Positions 10,201 to 16,882 of a DNA stretch of 64,000 nucleotides are shown here, one piece after another. How positions within the stretch are numbered: position 1 is the stretch's first letter; the number at the start of each line of letters is the position of its first letter. The notes beneath the pieces are model-generated. The model was given only the letters and a program-made list of their open reading frames with translations. It made no database searches and was not told the origin of the DNA. The position numbers and the translations under genes are program-made. Origin of the DNA: JAABRE01 sp964413275 (GTDB lineage: Bacteria; Cyanobacteriota; Cyanobacteriia; Cyanobacteriales; JAABRE01); the NCBI GenBank assembly GCA_964413275.1, contig CAYPSO010000009.1, positions 6,648-70,647 on the forward strand, in the 5' to 3' direction.

Positions 10201-11139
10201 TATCTGGCGATTAAATATGGTTTGGATTTGCTTTATGGCTGCGATAGTTCTATAAACCAAGATGATATTGCCATAATTACCGGGATTCGCATCCCTTGTG
10301 CTGCGGATGTGCCTTCTTATTTTATGGGGGTTAGTCCTGCGGATTTAAAATCAAGTAGATTAGTTCACTGTGCCCAAATTGGTAGTGATGCCATCGTCGT
10401 TATTGATCGCCGTAATAATCGTGGGGTTAAAATTGATACTACAACGGGAATTTTACCCTACGATCGCGAATTACTTAAGTTACGCAGAAGTGTGATTATG
10501 AATAAGCGATCGGCTTCTCGCTATGAACACCGCCGTTTCTTTGACCGTTTAATTGAACTTATTGTAAAGTTTGTGCGTTTAGATCGGGAAAATTTCCGAG
10601 CCATCGGTCCATTTCCTTTTCCTTGGGAAGAGTTTTCTAATAAGTTGACTTTTGTCCCTTGGAAAAAACAATCATTTCAGCAAATGTTGTTACAAGCTAA
10701 TCTCTCGTCGTCACTGGTGGAAGGGTTAATCGGAATAGAAATATTAGATCCCAAAGAAAATGCAGATTTGATACAGCAATTATTAAGGCAGGATGGGGGC
10801 GATCAAGCTAAGGGTTCACAAGTTGATACTTTCACTGCCTTAGTCAATAACCAAGATTTATCAACAGAAAGAAAGGTTTTCCAAGTAATTGAGCAATATA
10901 TTACCCCTGTTTTAGAAAATGATGGCGGTAAGCTGGAACTACTCTATTTCGATGCGAGTCTTGGTGAAGTAACGGTAAGGTTTTTAGGAAGTTGTGCTAA
11001 TTGTCCTTCTTCAATTCTTTCAGTGGAAACTCTAGTTAAACCACCATTACTAAATATTCCGGGAGTCTATCGCGTAGTACATCGAACTCATTTAAGGCGG
11101 GACGAAATAACTCACAAACCTTTACTTCATAGTTCCTAG
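7231..11139 (+). CDS. Molybdopterin oxidoreductase fused to a NifU-type C-terminal domain
   Basis: A 1302-residue protein. Residues 62-92 hold a 4Fe-4S site (C62, C65, C69, C92), as in periplasmic nitrate reductase and formate dehydrogenase alpha subunits. Residues 130-850 form the bis-MGD molybdopterin domain. GANSEHCLASAG puts C205 at the position of the Mo-ligand Cys, and a molybdopterin dinucleotide-binding C-lobe (EINPDYAAQRNLNQGDPVRI) is present. Residues about 870-1190 match no domain I know. The last 85 residues form a NifU C-terminal domain with DGGKLELL and CANC (C1255, C1258), a 4Fe-4S scaffold/carrier motif. No signal peptide or Tat motif is visible, so it should be cytoplasmic. 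The substrate is unknown. An AGGA site precedes the ATG, and the gene reads cleanly with no frameshift. Confidence 0.85.
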   Translation: MNFNKNGEKLVKARSLPPQEEAFSPWGGVHEFVLEYTANPKLQADPEIKKLHNFLVNNSSVCSFCGVGCPYGVVLNSQNKEKVVPLSKLGLCVKGATSLLTGGDAQREERLKHRGKKGDLSKAEALCDRIRTPMIRHHDGSWKEVSWEEALDRAAWLFLHVREWVGPEGVAIYGNGQKTIEGIWMASLYKNVFKISTIGANSEHCLASAGAAHELNFGNEASFTWKEFEELEICDVAILHGTNPVVTFPQAYKKLKSNTKAIKVVIDPIESDTVIDLRQSNQPTLHIRFEQGGDALFNLAVARVILENDWEDREFLDQAVEPESFQELYNLCFEDRCTPENVAQQIALEGDNPTELAQTIRYYASLIAQPNTEGYRPKPAFVSSMGINQSTGSYGFSTNLNLLLLTGNVGRKGAGSLRIAGQSNATSELMLGFNARRLLFNLDATNPEHRRELAEILEIPEHNIPDSHGTPVSRMSDDDYLYCFIFMGTQFTRNMPRLGNWLKRLGRSFNIMIDSFLPDGALEYADVILPALTYTERMGVIQRGDRTLQLQQPLTEAPPLAWADEEILARLALAISNRLQDPDTAALNDLDPEVVTRTFGRYLNESGKIDSASVFDHVVSTSCRLNVYNRLINSQGEPISHAMLRENAGLGVQWQGDGRYGEARTKGAVFPGLRDGEFTRAKLVRPPEKFLERLVTRGDEKLRSLITGRGRPGRNPKVYVARYNSGIKTLPIGAKKTDETYWIEINPDYAAQRNLNQGDPVRITSHHGTIIGSVSLNAHVPPEFPFLDFVPGEANRLTDYLDADRFTNQSLIKRTPIRVERLSLEEATLWQRPDADVFSKIVSSLYQHYTAVYPTETEADSFARGEPNAMDWLPLTSLRQPSNQKEEELAVLVGAMATFFQRYEEDTNYRASAAQMLEQWPGDKRERFLTILLPLLRKLDYDTLMMSLLNDVVGKVSLLDALGQIKYANLEEAHDSATIEIKEEVVGVQLYLAIKYGLDLLYGCDSSINQDDIAIITGIRIPCAADVPSYFMGVSPADLKSSRLVHCAQIGSDAIVVIDRRNNRGVKIDTTTGILPYDRELLKLRRSVIMNKRSASRYEHRRFFDRLIELIVKFVRLDRENFRAIGPFPFPWEEFSNKLTFVPWKKQSFQQMLLQANLSSSLVEGLIGIEILDPKENADLIQQLLRQDGGDQAKGSQVDTFTALVNNQDLSTERKVFQVIEQYITPVLENDGGKLELLYFDASLGEVTVRFLGSCANCPSSILSVETLVKPPLLNIPGVYRVVHRTHLRRDEITHKPLLHSS

Positions 11140-11198
11140 TAGATGAGCTACGAACTCATATTACTGATTGATTTGTACTAACGGGACTTAAACAAAAA

Positions 11199-11399
11199 TT
11201 AAGCCCAAACAAAGCCAAAACTGGCTTTATAAGCTATGAATACGTCACGATTTTGGTTGAGCCATGAGACAAAACGATAAGACATAGCTGTACGAAATGC
11301 CTCCAAAGCTTCAGGAAAGGTGTTCAAAGGTTTATTAGCCCAACGTCTTCTTAGTCCTCCAGTTAGCTTGTGCCAAAGTATAAAAGTATAAGCACAAAA
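11199..11399 (-). pseudogene. Transposase C-terminal relic
   Basis: The minus strand is open for 66 codons, between an in-frame stop at 11400-11402 and a stop at 11199-11201, with no start codon. The translation (LWHKLTGGLRRRWANKP, then FPEALEAFRTAMSYRF, ending FGFVWA) looks like the tail of an IS-type transposase. No upstream part of the gene and no terminal inverted repeats can be seen, so it is a decayed remnant. I cannot fix the IS family. Confidence 0.6.
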
Positions 11400-11469
11400 T
11401 TAAAAGAACCACAGAATCTTTGAAAGATAATGGTTTTATCTTTATTCAGCAACCCATATTTAGTTTATT

Positions 11470-12924
11470 TCAGGTTTTCTCTGAATCAGGAATTGTAATA
11501 TCCACAGTTGTGATTTGTGTATTTAAACTCCTTAATTCTGGTTCAATTTCTTTTTGATTACCTACTACTAAGGTAATAATTTTACTAGGTTGTAAATATT
11601 TTTGTGCTGCTTTTTGTACATCTTCAATACTTGTTGCTTTGACTTGTTTTTGGTATTGAAAAATAAAATCTAAGGGATAACCAAAATATTCGTAGCGCAT
11701 TAAACGAGATAAAGTTTGTCTTGGTTTTTGGAAATTAAAGACAAAGGAATTAAGAATTGAGTCTTTAGCATAAGCTAATTCTTCTTCACTAATCCGTTGA
11801 TTTTGTATTTTTTCGATTTCTGATTTGAGAGATTGAATAAAAGGTACAGTAGCATCAGAACGAGTTTGACCTCCAGCTAAAAACATACCTGGATAATCGT
11901 AGTTAACCTGCCATGCTCCATAGACAGAATAAGCCAAGCCTTGACGAGAACGTACTTCATTAAATAAACGTCCTCCAAAACCGTTTAAGACACCATTTAA
12001 TACGGTTAAAGCGGGATAATCAGGTTCATTGGCTTGACCTCCAATATGACCTAATCTAATATTACTTTGAGTTAACTGAGGTTGATTAATAAAAAATAAG
12101 CCATTTTCATATTTTTGATTGGCTGTCGGAATATTATTATTTATGTCCTGTTTAATCGGTTGCCAATCGCCAAAATTATCATTAATCAACTGTTTCATTG
12201 CCGGAGCATTAAAATCACCAACTATCCCTAAAATCATATTATTAGGATGAAAATATTGTTGATAAAAATTAACTAAATCTTGACGATTAATATTATTAAT
12301 TGTTTGATATTCTATGGTGCGAGCATAGGGGCTATTTTCCCCATAAATAACCTTTTGAAATTCTCGATCTGCGATCGCCTGTGGATCGTCATTACGACGG
12401 GCAATACTACTTTTAAATTGTTGTTTTGCTAACTCTATTTTATCATCGGGAAAAGCAGGTGATCGCAAAACTTCTGCAAATAACTGGAATACGGTTTCTA
12501 AGTCTTCAGTTAAGGTATTAAAACTAGCATTACCAGAAGTATCACCAATGGAAGTTTCCACCGTTGCCGCTTTATCTTCTAAAATTTTATTTAATCGATC
12601 TGCTGGATGTTCTTGAGTTCCGCCTAAACGCATTATAGTGCCAGTTAACTCTGCTAATCCTATCTTTTCTGAAGGTTCTAATCGAGAACCTGTTTTAATA
12701 AAAGTTGTACCACTTATCAAAGGAAGTTGATGATCTTCCATTAAATAAACCACCATACCATTATCAAGTTGATAACGTTCATAATCTGGTATTTGTACTT
12801 CTTTTAAAGGAGGAAATTCTAAATCTTTATAGCTGTTTGGTGTTAAAGCAATAACAGGTAAACTAAAAACAACTATTAAAAGTAATGTGGCTATTCCTAA
12901 AACTATTGAAGTAATTTTTTTCAT
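11470..12924 (-). CDS. M16 peptidase-like protein lacking the zinc site
   Basis: A 484-residue protein with an N-terminal signal or anchor (about residues 1-27, ending VIALTP) and a two-lobed M16 fold. LDNGMVVYLMEDHQLPLISG and later QGLAYSVYGAW (the R/Y-motif region of the C-lobe) are characteristic. The zinc motif HxxEH is absent: where the partner has AHFLEH, this protein has AELTGTIMRLGGT. It is therefore probably the non-catalytic, substrate-binding half of an M16B pair. The catalytic half is encoded directly upstream (112 bp gap). It probably acts in the periplasm. Confidence 0.85.
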   Translation of the reverse strand: MKKITSIVLGIATLLLIVVFSLPVIALTPNSYKDLEFPPLKEVQIPDYERYQLDNGMVVYLMEDHQLPLISGTTFIKTGSRLEPSEKIGLAELTGTIMRLGGTQEHPADRLNKILEDKAATVETSIGDTSGNASFNTLTEDLETVFQLFAEVLRSPAFPDDKIELAKQQFKSSIARRNDDPQAIADREFQKVIYGENSPYARTIEYQTINNINRQDLVNFYQQYFHPNNMILGIVGDFNAPAMKQLINDNFGDWQPIKQDINNNIPTANQKYENGLFFINQPQLTQSNIRLGHIGGQANEPDYPALTVLNGVLNGFGGRLFNEVRSRQGLAYSVYGAWQVNYDYPGMFLAGGQTRSDATVPFIQSLKSEIEKIQNQRISEEELAYAKDSILNSFVFNFQKPRQTLSRLMRYEYFGYPLDFIFQYQKQVKATSIEDVQKAAQKYLQPSKIITLVVGNQKEIEPELRSLNTQITTVDITIPDSEKT

Positions 12925-13008
12925 TGGTATCGTTATATTTTTTCTGCAAAATTATTTAATCTGTAGCAGTTAGCAATTAGCAAATTAGCCGAATCCTGAC
13001 TACTGTAA

Positions 13009-13028
13009 GGGCAGAATATATTCTGCCC
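13009..13028. repeat. GGGCAGAATATATTCTGCCC palindrome in the M16 pair spacer
   Basis: A perfect 20-bp inverted repeat lies between the two M16 genes, flanked by TGACTACTGTAA on the left and CTACTGAATTACTGAC on the right. Related GGGC...GCCC elements with the same ACTACTG flanks occur at 17568-17618 and, in form, at 51420-51444. This points to a dispersed hairpin repeat rather than a gene-specific site. It could attenuate transcription between the paired genes. Confidence 0.7.
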
Positions 13029-13036
13029 CTACTGAA

Positions 13037-14575
13037 TTACTGACTAATTAATCGTCCTATAGTCCGATTTTCTGGGGTAAAAGTTTTTTGTGCTACCCTT
13101 TGAATATCAGCAGCAGTAACAGCAGATATTTTGTCAATTTCTTGAAATAAATTGGACCAGTTTCCTGTTTTAACTTGATATTCTGCTAGGGTTTGAGCCA
13201 TACCCATATTTGAATCTAACATTCTAATAAAGTTAGCTTTTGCTTGGGTTTTAACTCGATTTAATTCGTCTTCAGTAACTAATTCAGTTTTTAATTTATC
13301 TATTTCTAATCTCAAAGCTTGAGCAAGCTCATCAAGGGTTTTACCTTGAGATGTTAAGGCAAAAAACAGCATTAAATTAGGATATTTATCCCCCGGAAAA
13401 CCATTAAAACCTTGGGCAGCAAGAGCAACTTGTTTTTCCTCCACTAAAGATTTGTATAAACGAGATGTACGCCCGTCACTTAATAAAGAAGCGATTAAAT
13501 CGTAAACAGCATTATCAGCATCATTAATATTTGGACGATGATAACCTTCTAAATATAAAGGTTGAGCTGGTAATTTTAATTCTATTTCTTTAGTCTCTTG
13601 TTGGGCAGGTTCAACTATTGTCAATTTTGGTGGTTTTTCTTGGGTTTTATATCTACCAAAATAAACTTTAGCTAATCTCTTAACTTCCTCAGATTTAACA
13701 TCACCAACTACGGCAATAGTTAAGTTATTAGGGACATAATAGGTGTTAAAAAATTCCTGAACATCTTCCCTTGTCAAATTGCGAATATCCTCGTTATAGC
13801 CAATTACAGGTCTTTTATAGGGATGTTGAGTATAAGCCTTATCTATAAATGCTTCAACCATTTGACCGATAGGAGAATTATCGGTACGCATTCTTCTTTC
13901 TTCTAAAATTACATCTTTTTCTTTATAAAATTCCCGAAAAACTGGATCGAGAAAACGTTCAGATTCTAATGACATCCATAATTCCAATTTATTAGAAGGA
14001 AAACTATAAAAATAACTCGTAAAATCCGCAGAAGTTGCTGCATTTAAACCAACTCCCCCTTCAGTTTCTACTATTTGCCCAAACTCATTTTGTTTAACAT
14101 ATTTATTAGCTTCGGATTCAATTTGTTTAAATTCATTTTCTAACTGAGATATTTTTAATTTATCGTTATTTTTTTTAGCTGTTTGAATTTCTTTAAATTT
14201 TTCATCTAATCGAGCTAATAATTTTTCTTCTGCTTGATAATTGGTAGTACCTATGGTACTTGTTCCTTTAAAAGCTAAATGTTCTAAGAAATGAGCTACA
14301 CCCGTTTTACCATTCGGTTCATCTACACCACCTACATCAGCATAAGTAACAAAAGAAACCACTGGAGCTTGATTATCTTCTAAAACAATGAATTTCATAC
14401 CATTATCTAAAGTAAATTCATCTATACGTTGAATTACTCGGTCTAAATAGGGCTGTATTGATGACTGTGTATTGGTTTCGAGACTTGCTTCTGCTGGATG
14501 GATATTAACAGTCCAAATTAATAGACAAATTATCAGAAAACAAGTTAATCGTCGGTAGAAAGGACTTCTATTCAT
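13037..14575 (-). CDS. M16-family zinc peptidase (catalytic partner)
   Basis: A 512-residue insulinase/processing-peptidase-like protein with a signal peptide (about residues 9-30, ending PAEA). The inverted zinc motif is intact: GVAHFLEHLAFKGT gives H95, E98 and H99. The C-lobe retains FPGDKYPNLMLFF and SRLYKSLVEEKQVA, as in other M16B subunits. A roughly 40-residue Lys/Glu-rich insertion (about residues 113-160) sits between the zinc motif and EFGQIVETEGG. Together with the downstream inactive paralogue it matches the active/inactive heterodimer layout of M16B peptidases. Expected location is periplasmic or lumenal; probable job is peptide degradation. Confidence 0.9.
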   Translation of the reverse strand: MNRSPFYRRLTCFLIICLLIWTVNIHPAEASLETNTQSSIQPYLDRVIQRIDEFTLDNGMKFIVLEDNQAPVVSFVTYADVGGVDEPNGKTGVAHFLEHLAFKGTSTIGTTNYQAEEKLLARLDEKFKEIQTAKKNNDKLKISQLENEFKQIESEANKYVKQNEFGQIVETEGGVGLNAATSADFTSYFYSFPSNKLELWMSLESERFLDPVFREFYKEKDVILEERRMRTDNSPIGQMVEAFIDKAYTQHPYKRPVIGYNEDIRNLTREDVQEFFNTYYVPNNLTIAVVGDVKSEEVKRLAKVYFGRYKTQEKPPKLTIVEPAQQETKEIELKLPAQPLYLEGYHRPNINDADNAVYDLIASLLSDGRTSRLYKSLVEEKQVALAAQGFNGFPGDKYPNLMLFFALTSQGKTLDELAQALRLEIDKLKTELVTEDELNRVKTQAKANFIRMLDSNMGMAQTLAEYQVKTGNWSNLFQEIDKISAVTAADIQRVAQKTFTPENRTIGRLISQ

Positions 14576-14800
14576 GGGATTTTTATGGCCAAAATAATTT
14601 AATGATTAAGTTGTTATGCAGTTAATTTTTACAATTTTAGCGGGTAAAAGGGCAATCTTTCCAATTTTCAGAAAATTAAGATCACCAAAATCCATCAAAC
14701 CTCTCTCTGAAGGCAGAAGATTCTATGTAACCTTAATTGAATTCCTACTATTGAGTTATACCTTGGTTATATTTGGTAAGTCCAAAGCAAAAAAGAAGCA

Positions 14801-14892
14801 ATATAACGGCCTGCGGCTCACCGGACGGTTATGATGTTTGCATCATAACTGATAGAGTAACGCTCCGTTCCTAGTGCAGCCGCTTGTTAGGC
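14801..14892 (-). repeat. attC-like recombination site
   Basis: A 92-bp imperfect palindrome. On the minus strand it begins GCCTAAC (RYYYAAC consensus, 14892-14886) and ends GTTATAT (14807-14801, one mismatch to GTTRRRY). Inside, GCGGCTGCAC pairs with the complement of GTGAGCCGC, with one bulged base, and GGAACGG pairs with CCGTCC. The centre is a perfect 8-bp hairpin (TTATGATG/CATCATAA around TTTG). Length and architecture fit an integron cassette attC site. It overlaps the last codons of the DUF2971 gene, as attC sites often do with cassette ORFs. Confidence 0.7.
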
Positions 14893-15677
14893 AATAGAAC
14901 TGAGATGACCCACAAGCGTGCATAATCAAGCTTGGCTCAGTTGCCAAATTTGATTTGCTGACTTCAATGTGACTATAGCCATATCGGTTCATAACTGCTC
15001 TAACTAAATCATGAAACCAAGAAGAAGCAAATGGAGACGTAATTATACGACCAAATAAGGCTTTAGAATCAATAGGGATATAGTAACCATTTTGTGAAGG
15101 TGGAAGTTTCACTTGGTGTTTTCCTTGTTCATCAAGTGGGACTTTCTCATATATTACTCTTATCTCTTTCTCATATTCAAAAGGAGATCTCTTTGTAGTA
15201 CAGGTAAAAAACCTACTGCCAGCAAAGACACCAGAGATATACCTAACTTGACCAATAAATATATCTTCTGAAAAAGATCTAAAACATTCTTTGAGTCTGG
15301 AGAAACTTGTTTCAATGGCAACTCCATCACTAGTATTATCAAGATAAATCTTCCATAGGGCATATGATTCATGAATGTCATGATTCCAGCAATTCACAAA
15401 AAAATGTCTCCTATGATCTCTTGGGAAGTCATTTTGTATTTGATCAAGCAACCCTGGCAATGGGTGATCGACTAAATTGAAAAGACCTTCAAATTTATCT
15501 TCTTTTGCTAATAAACTTAAGCTAGGGAAGAAAAGAGAGTTGTTTTCAAGAACTGATAGAAATTTAGTCATACTCATGTATCTTCTGACAATACATTCAT
15601 CAGATACAATGTCAAGTCTGTCATCCTCTTTATACATGAAGTTGATTCTAAAGATTTAATCGTGTAAATCAGCCTAA
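14807..15677 (-). mobile_element. Integron-type gene cassette (DUF2971 gene plus attC) in a stand-alone location
   Basis: On the minus strand the unit runs from a G|TTAGGC junction (GCCTAAC on the plus strand at 15672-15678), through one promoterless gene, to the attC-like site ending at G|TTATAT (14807/14806). Its length is 871 bp. Joining the outer flanks at the predicted crossover points restores ATATAACTATTTATTATACTG. Almost the same sequence exists uninterrupted at 16647-16667 in the related repeat copy, which serves as a candidate empty site. No integrase gene or attI is visible, so this would be a lone cassette inserted at a secondary site. Confidence 0.6.
14843..15637 (-). CDS. DUF2971-family protein carried by the cassette
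   Basis: A 264-residue protein with DUF2971 features: an N-terminal LVENNSLFFPSLS-like segment, FFVNCWNHDIHESYALWKIY (the W-x5-ES-x2-LW core), DGVAIETSFSRLKECF, and YEKEIRVIYEK (ExE-R region). DUF2971 proteins have no assigned biochemical function; they often occur in mobile islands and cassette arrays. The last ~20 residues (CLTSGCTRNGALLYQL) are read out of the attC-like site and are probably not part of the native fold. The start ATG at 15637 lies 35 bp inside the cassette edge, leaving almost no room for a private promoter. No neighbouring gene is functionally related. Confidence 0.8.
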   Translation of the reverse strand: MYKEDDRLDIVSDECIVRRYMSMTKFLSVLENNSLFFPSLSLLAKEDKFEGLFNLVDHPLPGLLDQIQNDFPRDHRRHFFVNCWNHDIHESYALWKIYLDNTSDGVAIETSFSRLKECFRSFSEDIFIGQVRYISGVFAGSRFFTCTTKRSPFEYEKEIRVIYEKVPLDEQGKHQVKLPPSQNGYYIPIDSKALFGRIITSPFASSWFHDLVRAVMNRYGYSHIEVSKSNLATEPSLIMHACGSSQFYCLTSGCTRNGALLYQL

Positions 15678-15796
15678 CTATTTATTATACTGACAATTTC
15701 TGTATAATCAATCCCTAAAGGACAAAAAATAGAAAGTTTCCGTATAATTCCCCTGTAGAGAATATTATTCAGAAACTTTCCGCACAATTGCTGATG
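15676..15796. repeat. Dispersed repeat copy A, left of the VapBC module
   Basis: A 121-bp sequence beginning AACTATTTATTATACTGACA and ending ACAATTGCTGATG. It matches 16650-16730 almost base for base, except for an extra 40 bp between two GTATAAT heptamers. Inside it a motif of the form AGAAA(C/G)TTTCCG(C/T)A occurs twice (15731 and 15771). Its left edge coincides with the cassette junction. No coding capacity. Confidence 0.75.
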
Positions 15797-15825
15797 TTAT
15801 GCCGTAATCAATCCTGTTGCCTCTG

Positions 15826-16260
15826 TTAAGAAGCAACTGTCCAATCCTCAAGTACTAGTCCTGAAACTTTACTAAAGTCCCGATGATTACGAGTCAGCAA
15901 AGTCAAATCACGAGATAGGGCAATTGCAGCAATTCGCGCATCCATTTTTGCTAATTGAATTCGTTGAGATTCTAATTCAGTGTATGCTGTAGCTGCACTT
16001 GCATCAAACGAAGCAACGGGTAGCACTTTGAAATTGCTCACAATTCGCGCCATTATCTCGTATCCCTTTACAACCTGATTTAGAGTACGAGCACGATTTA
16101 TATAAGCGTGGCTTCCAAGCATTTGCTCATGAAACGTCACAATAGATACCGCAAAGTCTGATAGTGAGTGCTGTGCCATACGTTTTCTAAGATTGTTGTA
16201 ATCCTCCCCCACCTGACGTTGTAGAATACTCAAATGGTCAGTATCTAACAAATATTTCAT
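15826..16260 (-). CDS. vapC: PIN-domain toxin, VapC-like
   Basis: A 144-residue PIN-domain protein, expected to be a Mg-dependent ribonuclease toxin of a type II toxin-antitoxin system. Acidic residues sit at the family positions: D6 (LLDTDHLS), E45 (FHEQML), D107 (AKMDARIA) and D128 after LLTRNHRDF. The start overlaps the stop of the upstream antitoxin gene by 4 bp (ATGA), the usual translational coupling. The module lies between two copies of a short repeat, suggesting mobility. The target RNA is unknown. Confidence 0.85.
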   Translation of the reverse strand: MKYLLDTDHLSILQRQVGEDYNNLRKRMAQHSLSDFAVSIVTFHEQMLGSHAYINRARTLNQVVKGYEIMARIVSNFKVLPVASFDASAATAYTELESQRIQLAKMDARIAAIALSRDLTLLTRNHRDFSKVSGLVLEDWTVAS

Positions 16261-16472
16261 AGCTCATCTTGTGCTTCGAGCAGAGACTCATCTCCCTGAC
16301 GAATTGCTCGTCCATAAGCGAGTACCTCCTCAAAGGCAGGTTCATCCTTCAATGATCCTGTAATTTGTTGCAGCCAGTTCATCTGCTGAGAAATTGCAAT
16401 TTGCTTCTGCAACTGGGCAATCGCAGCTTCTACTGCTGCAAGTCGTTCCTCTAAAGAAGTATTGATTTTCAT
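16257..16472 (-). CDS. Antitoxin partner of the PIN toxin
   Basis: A small acidic protein (71 residues from the chosen start) directly upstream of and overlapping vapC. Residues 6-30 are a predicted helical or coiled-coil segment (LEERLAAVEAAIAQLQKQI) and the C-terminal part is acidic (GDESLLEAQDEL), as expected for the toxin-binding tail. I do not recognise a standard DNA-binding fold. The ATG at 16472 is preferred over an in-frame ATG at 16490 because AAAGGA sits immediately before it. The assignment rests mainly on operon position. Confidence 0.7.
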   Translation of the reverse strand: MKINTSLEERLAAVEAAIAQLQKQIAISQQMNWLQQITGSLKDEPAFEEVLAYGRAIRQGDESLLEAQDEL

Positions 16473-16490
16473 TTCCTTTTTCCCTAGCAA

Positions 16491-16882
16491 ATGCTACTTT
16501 GAATTAGCATTGTAAAGCATATCTTTATGCTAACTCATAAAAAAAGGACTGGACTCTAAACAAATGATTGCCCGTTTTTCGTGAATGAGGATAGCCACCT
16601 GACGGGCATTTCACCAACGACTCATTAATGAAATCTCCGTTAGCGGTATAACTATTTATTATACTGACATTTTCTGTATAATCCCCCTGTAGAGAATATT
16701 ATCCAGAAACTTTCCGCACAATTGCCGATGATAGCCTGAAACTTTGACCAAATAGTTATATTATCCCAAAACGTTCTGAATATCGTTCTATGGACAAACC
16801 GATTTGCCGTTGAGTAATTCACAAATATACTAAGATGAGAATGGTTGCCAATATCTTATTAAATAAACAATAAATATATAAA
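16491..16882. other. Gene-free stretch between the antitoxin and the TIGR04376 gene
   Basis: Of these 392 bases, the MITE-like element fills 16647-16760. The part at 16540-16640 includes GCCCGTTTTTCG...GACGGGC (about 16571-16610), a possible weak hairpin. The final 120 bp are AT-rich and presumably carry the promoter of the next plus-strand gene. I see no coding sequence. Confidence 0.5.
16647..16760. repeat. MITE-like element, repeat copy B
   Basis: A 114-bp non-coding element with perfect 11-bp terminal inverted repeats, TATAACTATTT at 16647-16657 and AAATAGTTATA at 16750-16760. Its first ~84 bp (16650-16730) duplicate repeat copy A at 15676-15796, lacking 40 internal bp. It keeps the TATAAC left edge that is interrupted by the cassette in copy A. 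The element looks like a miniature inverted-repeat element; a source transposase is not visible here. Confidence 0.6.

Noticed and set aside
14616..14834. A 72-codon plus-strand reading frame between the M16 pair and the cassette
   Set aside because: It has no ribosome-binding site, runs into the attC-like site, and has no protein-like conservation pattern; it is most likely chance.
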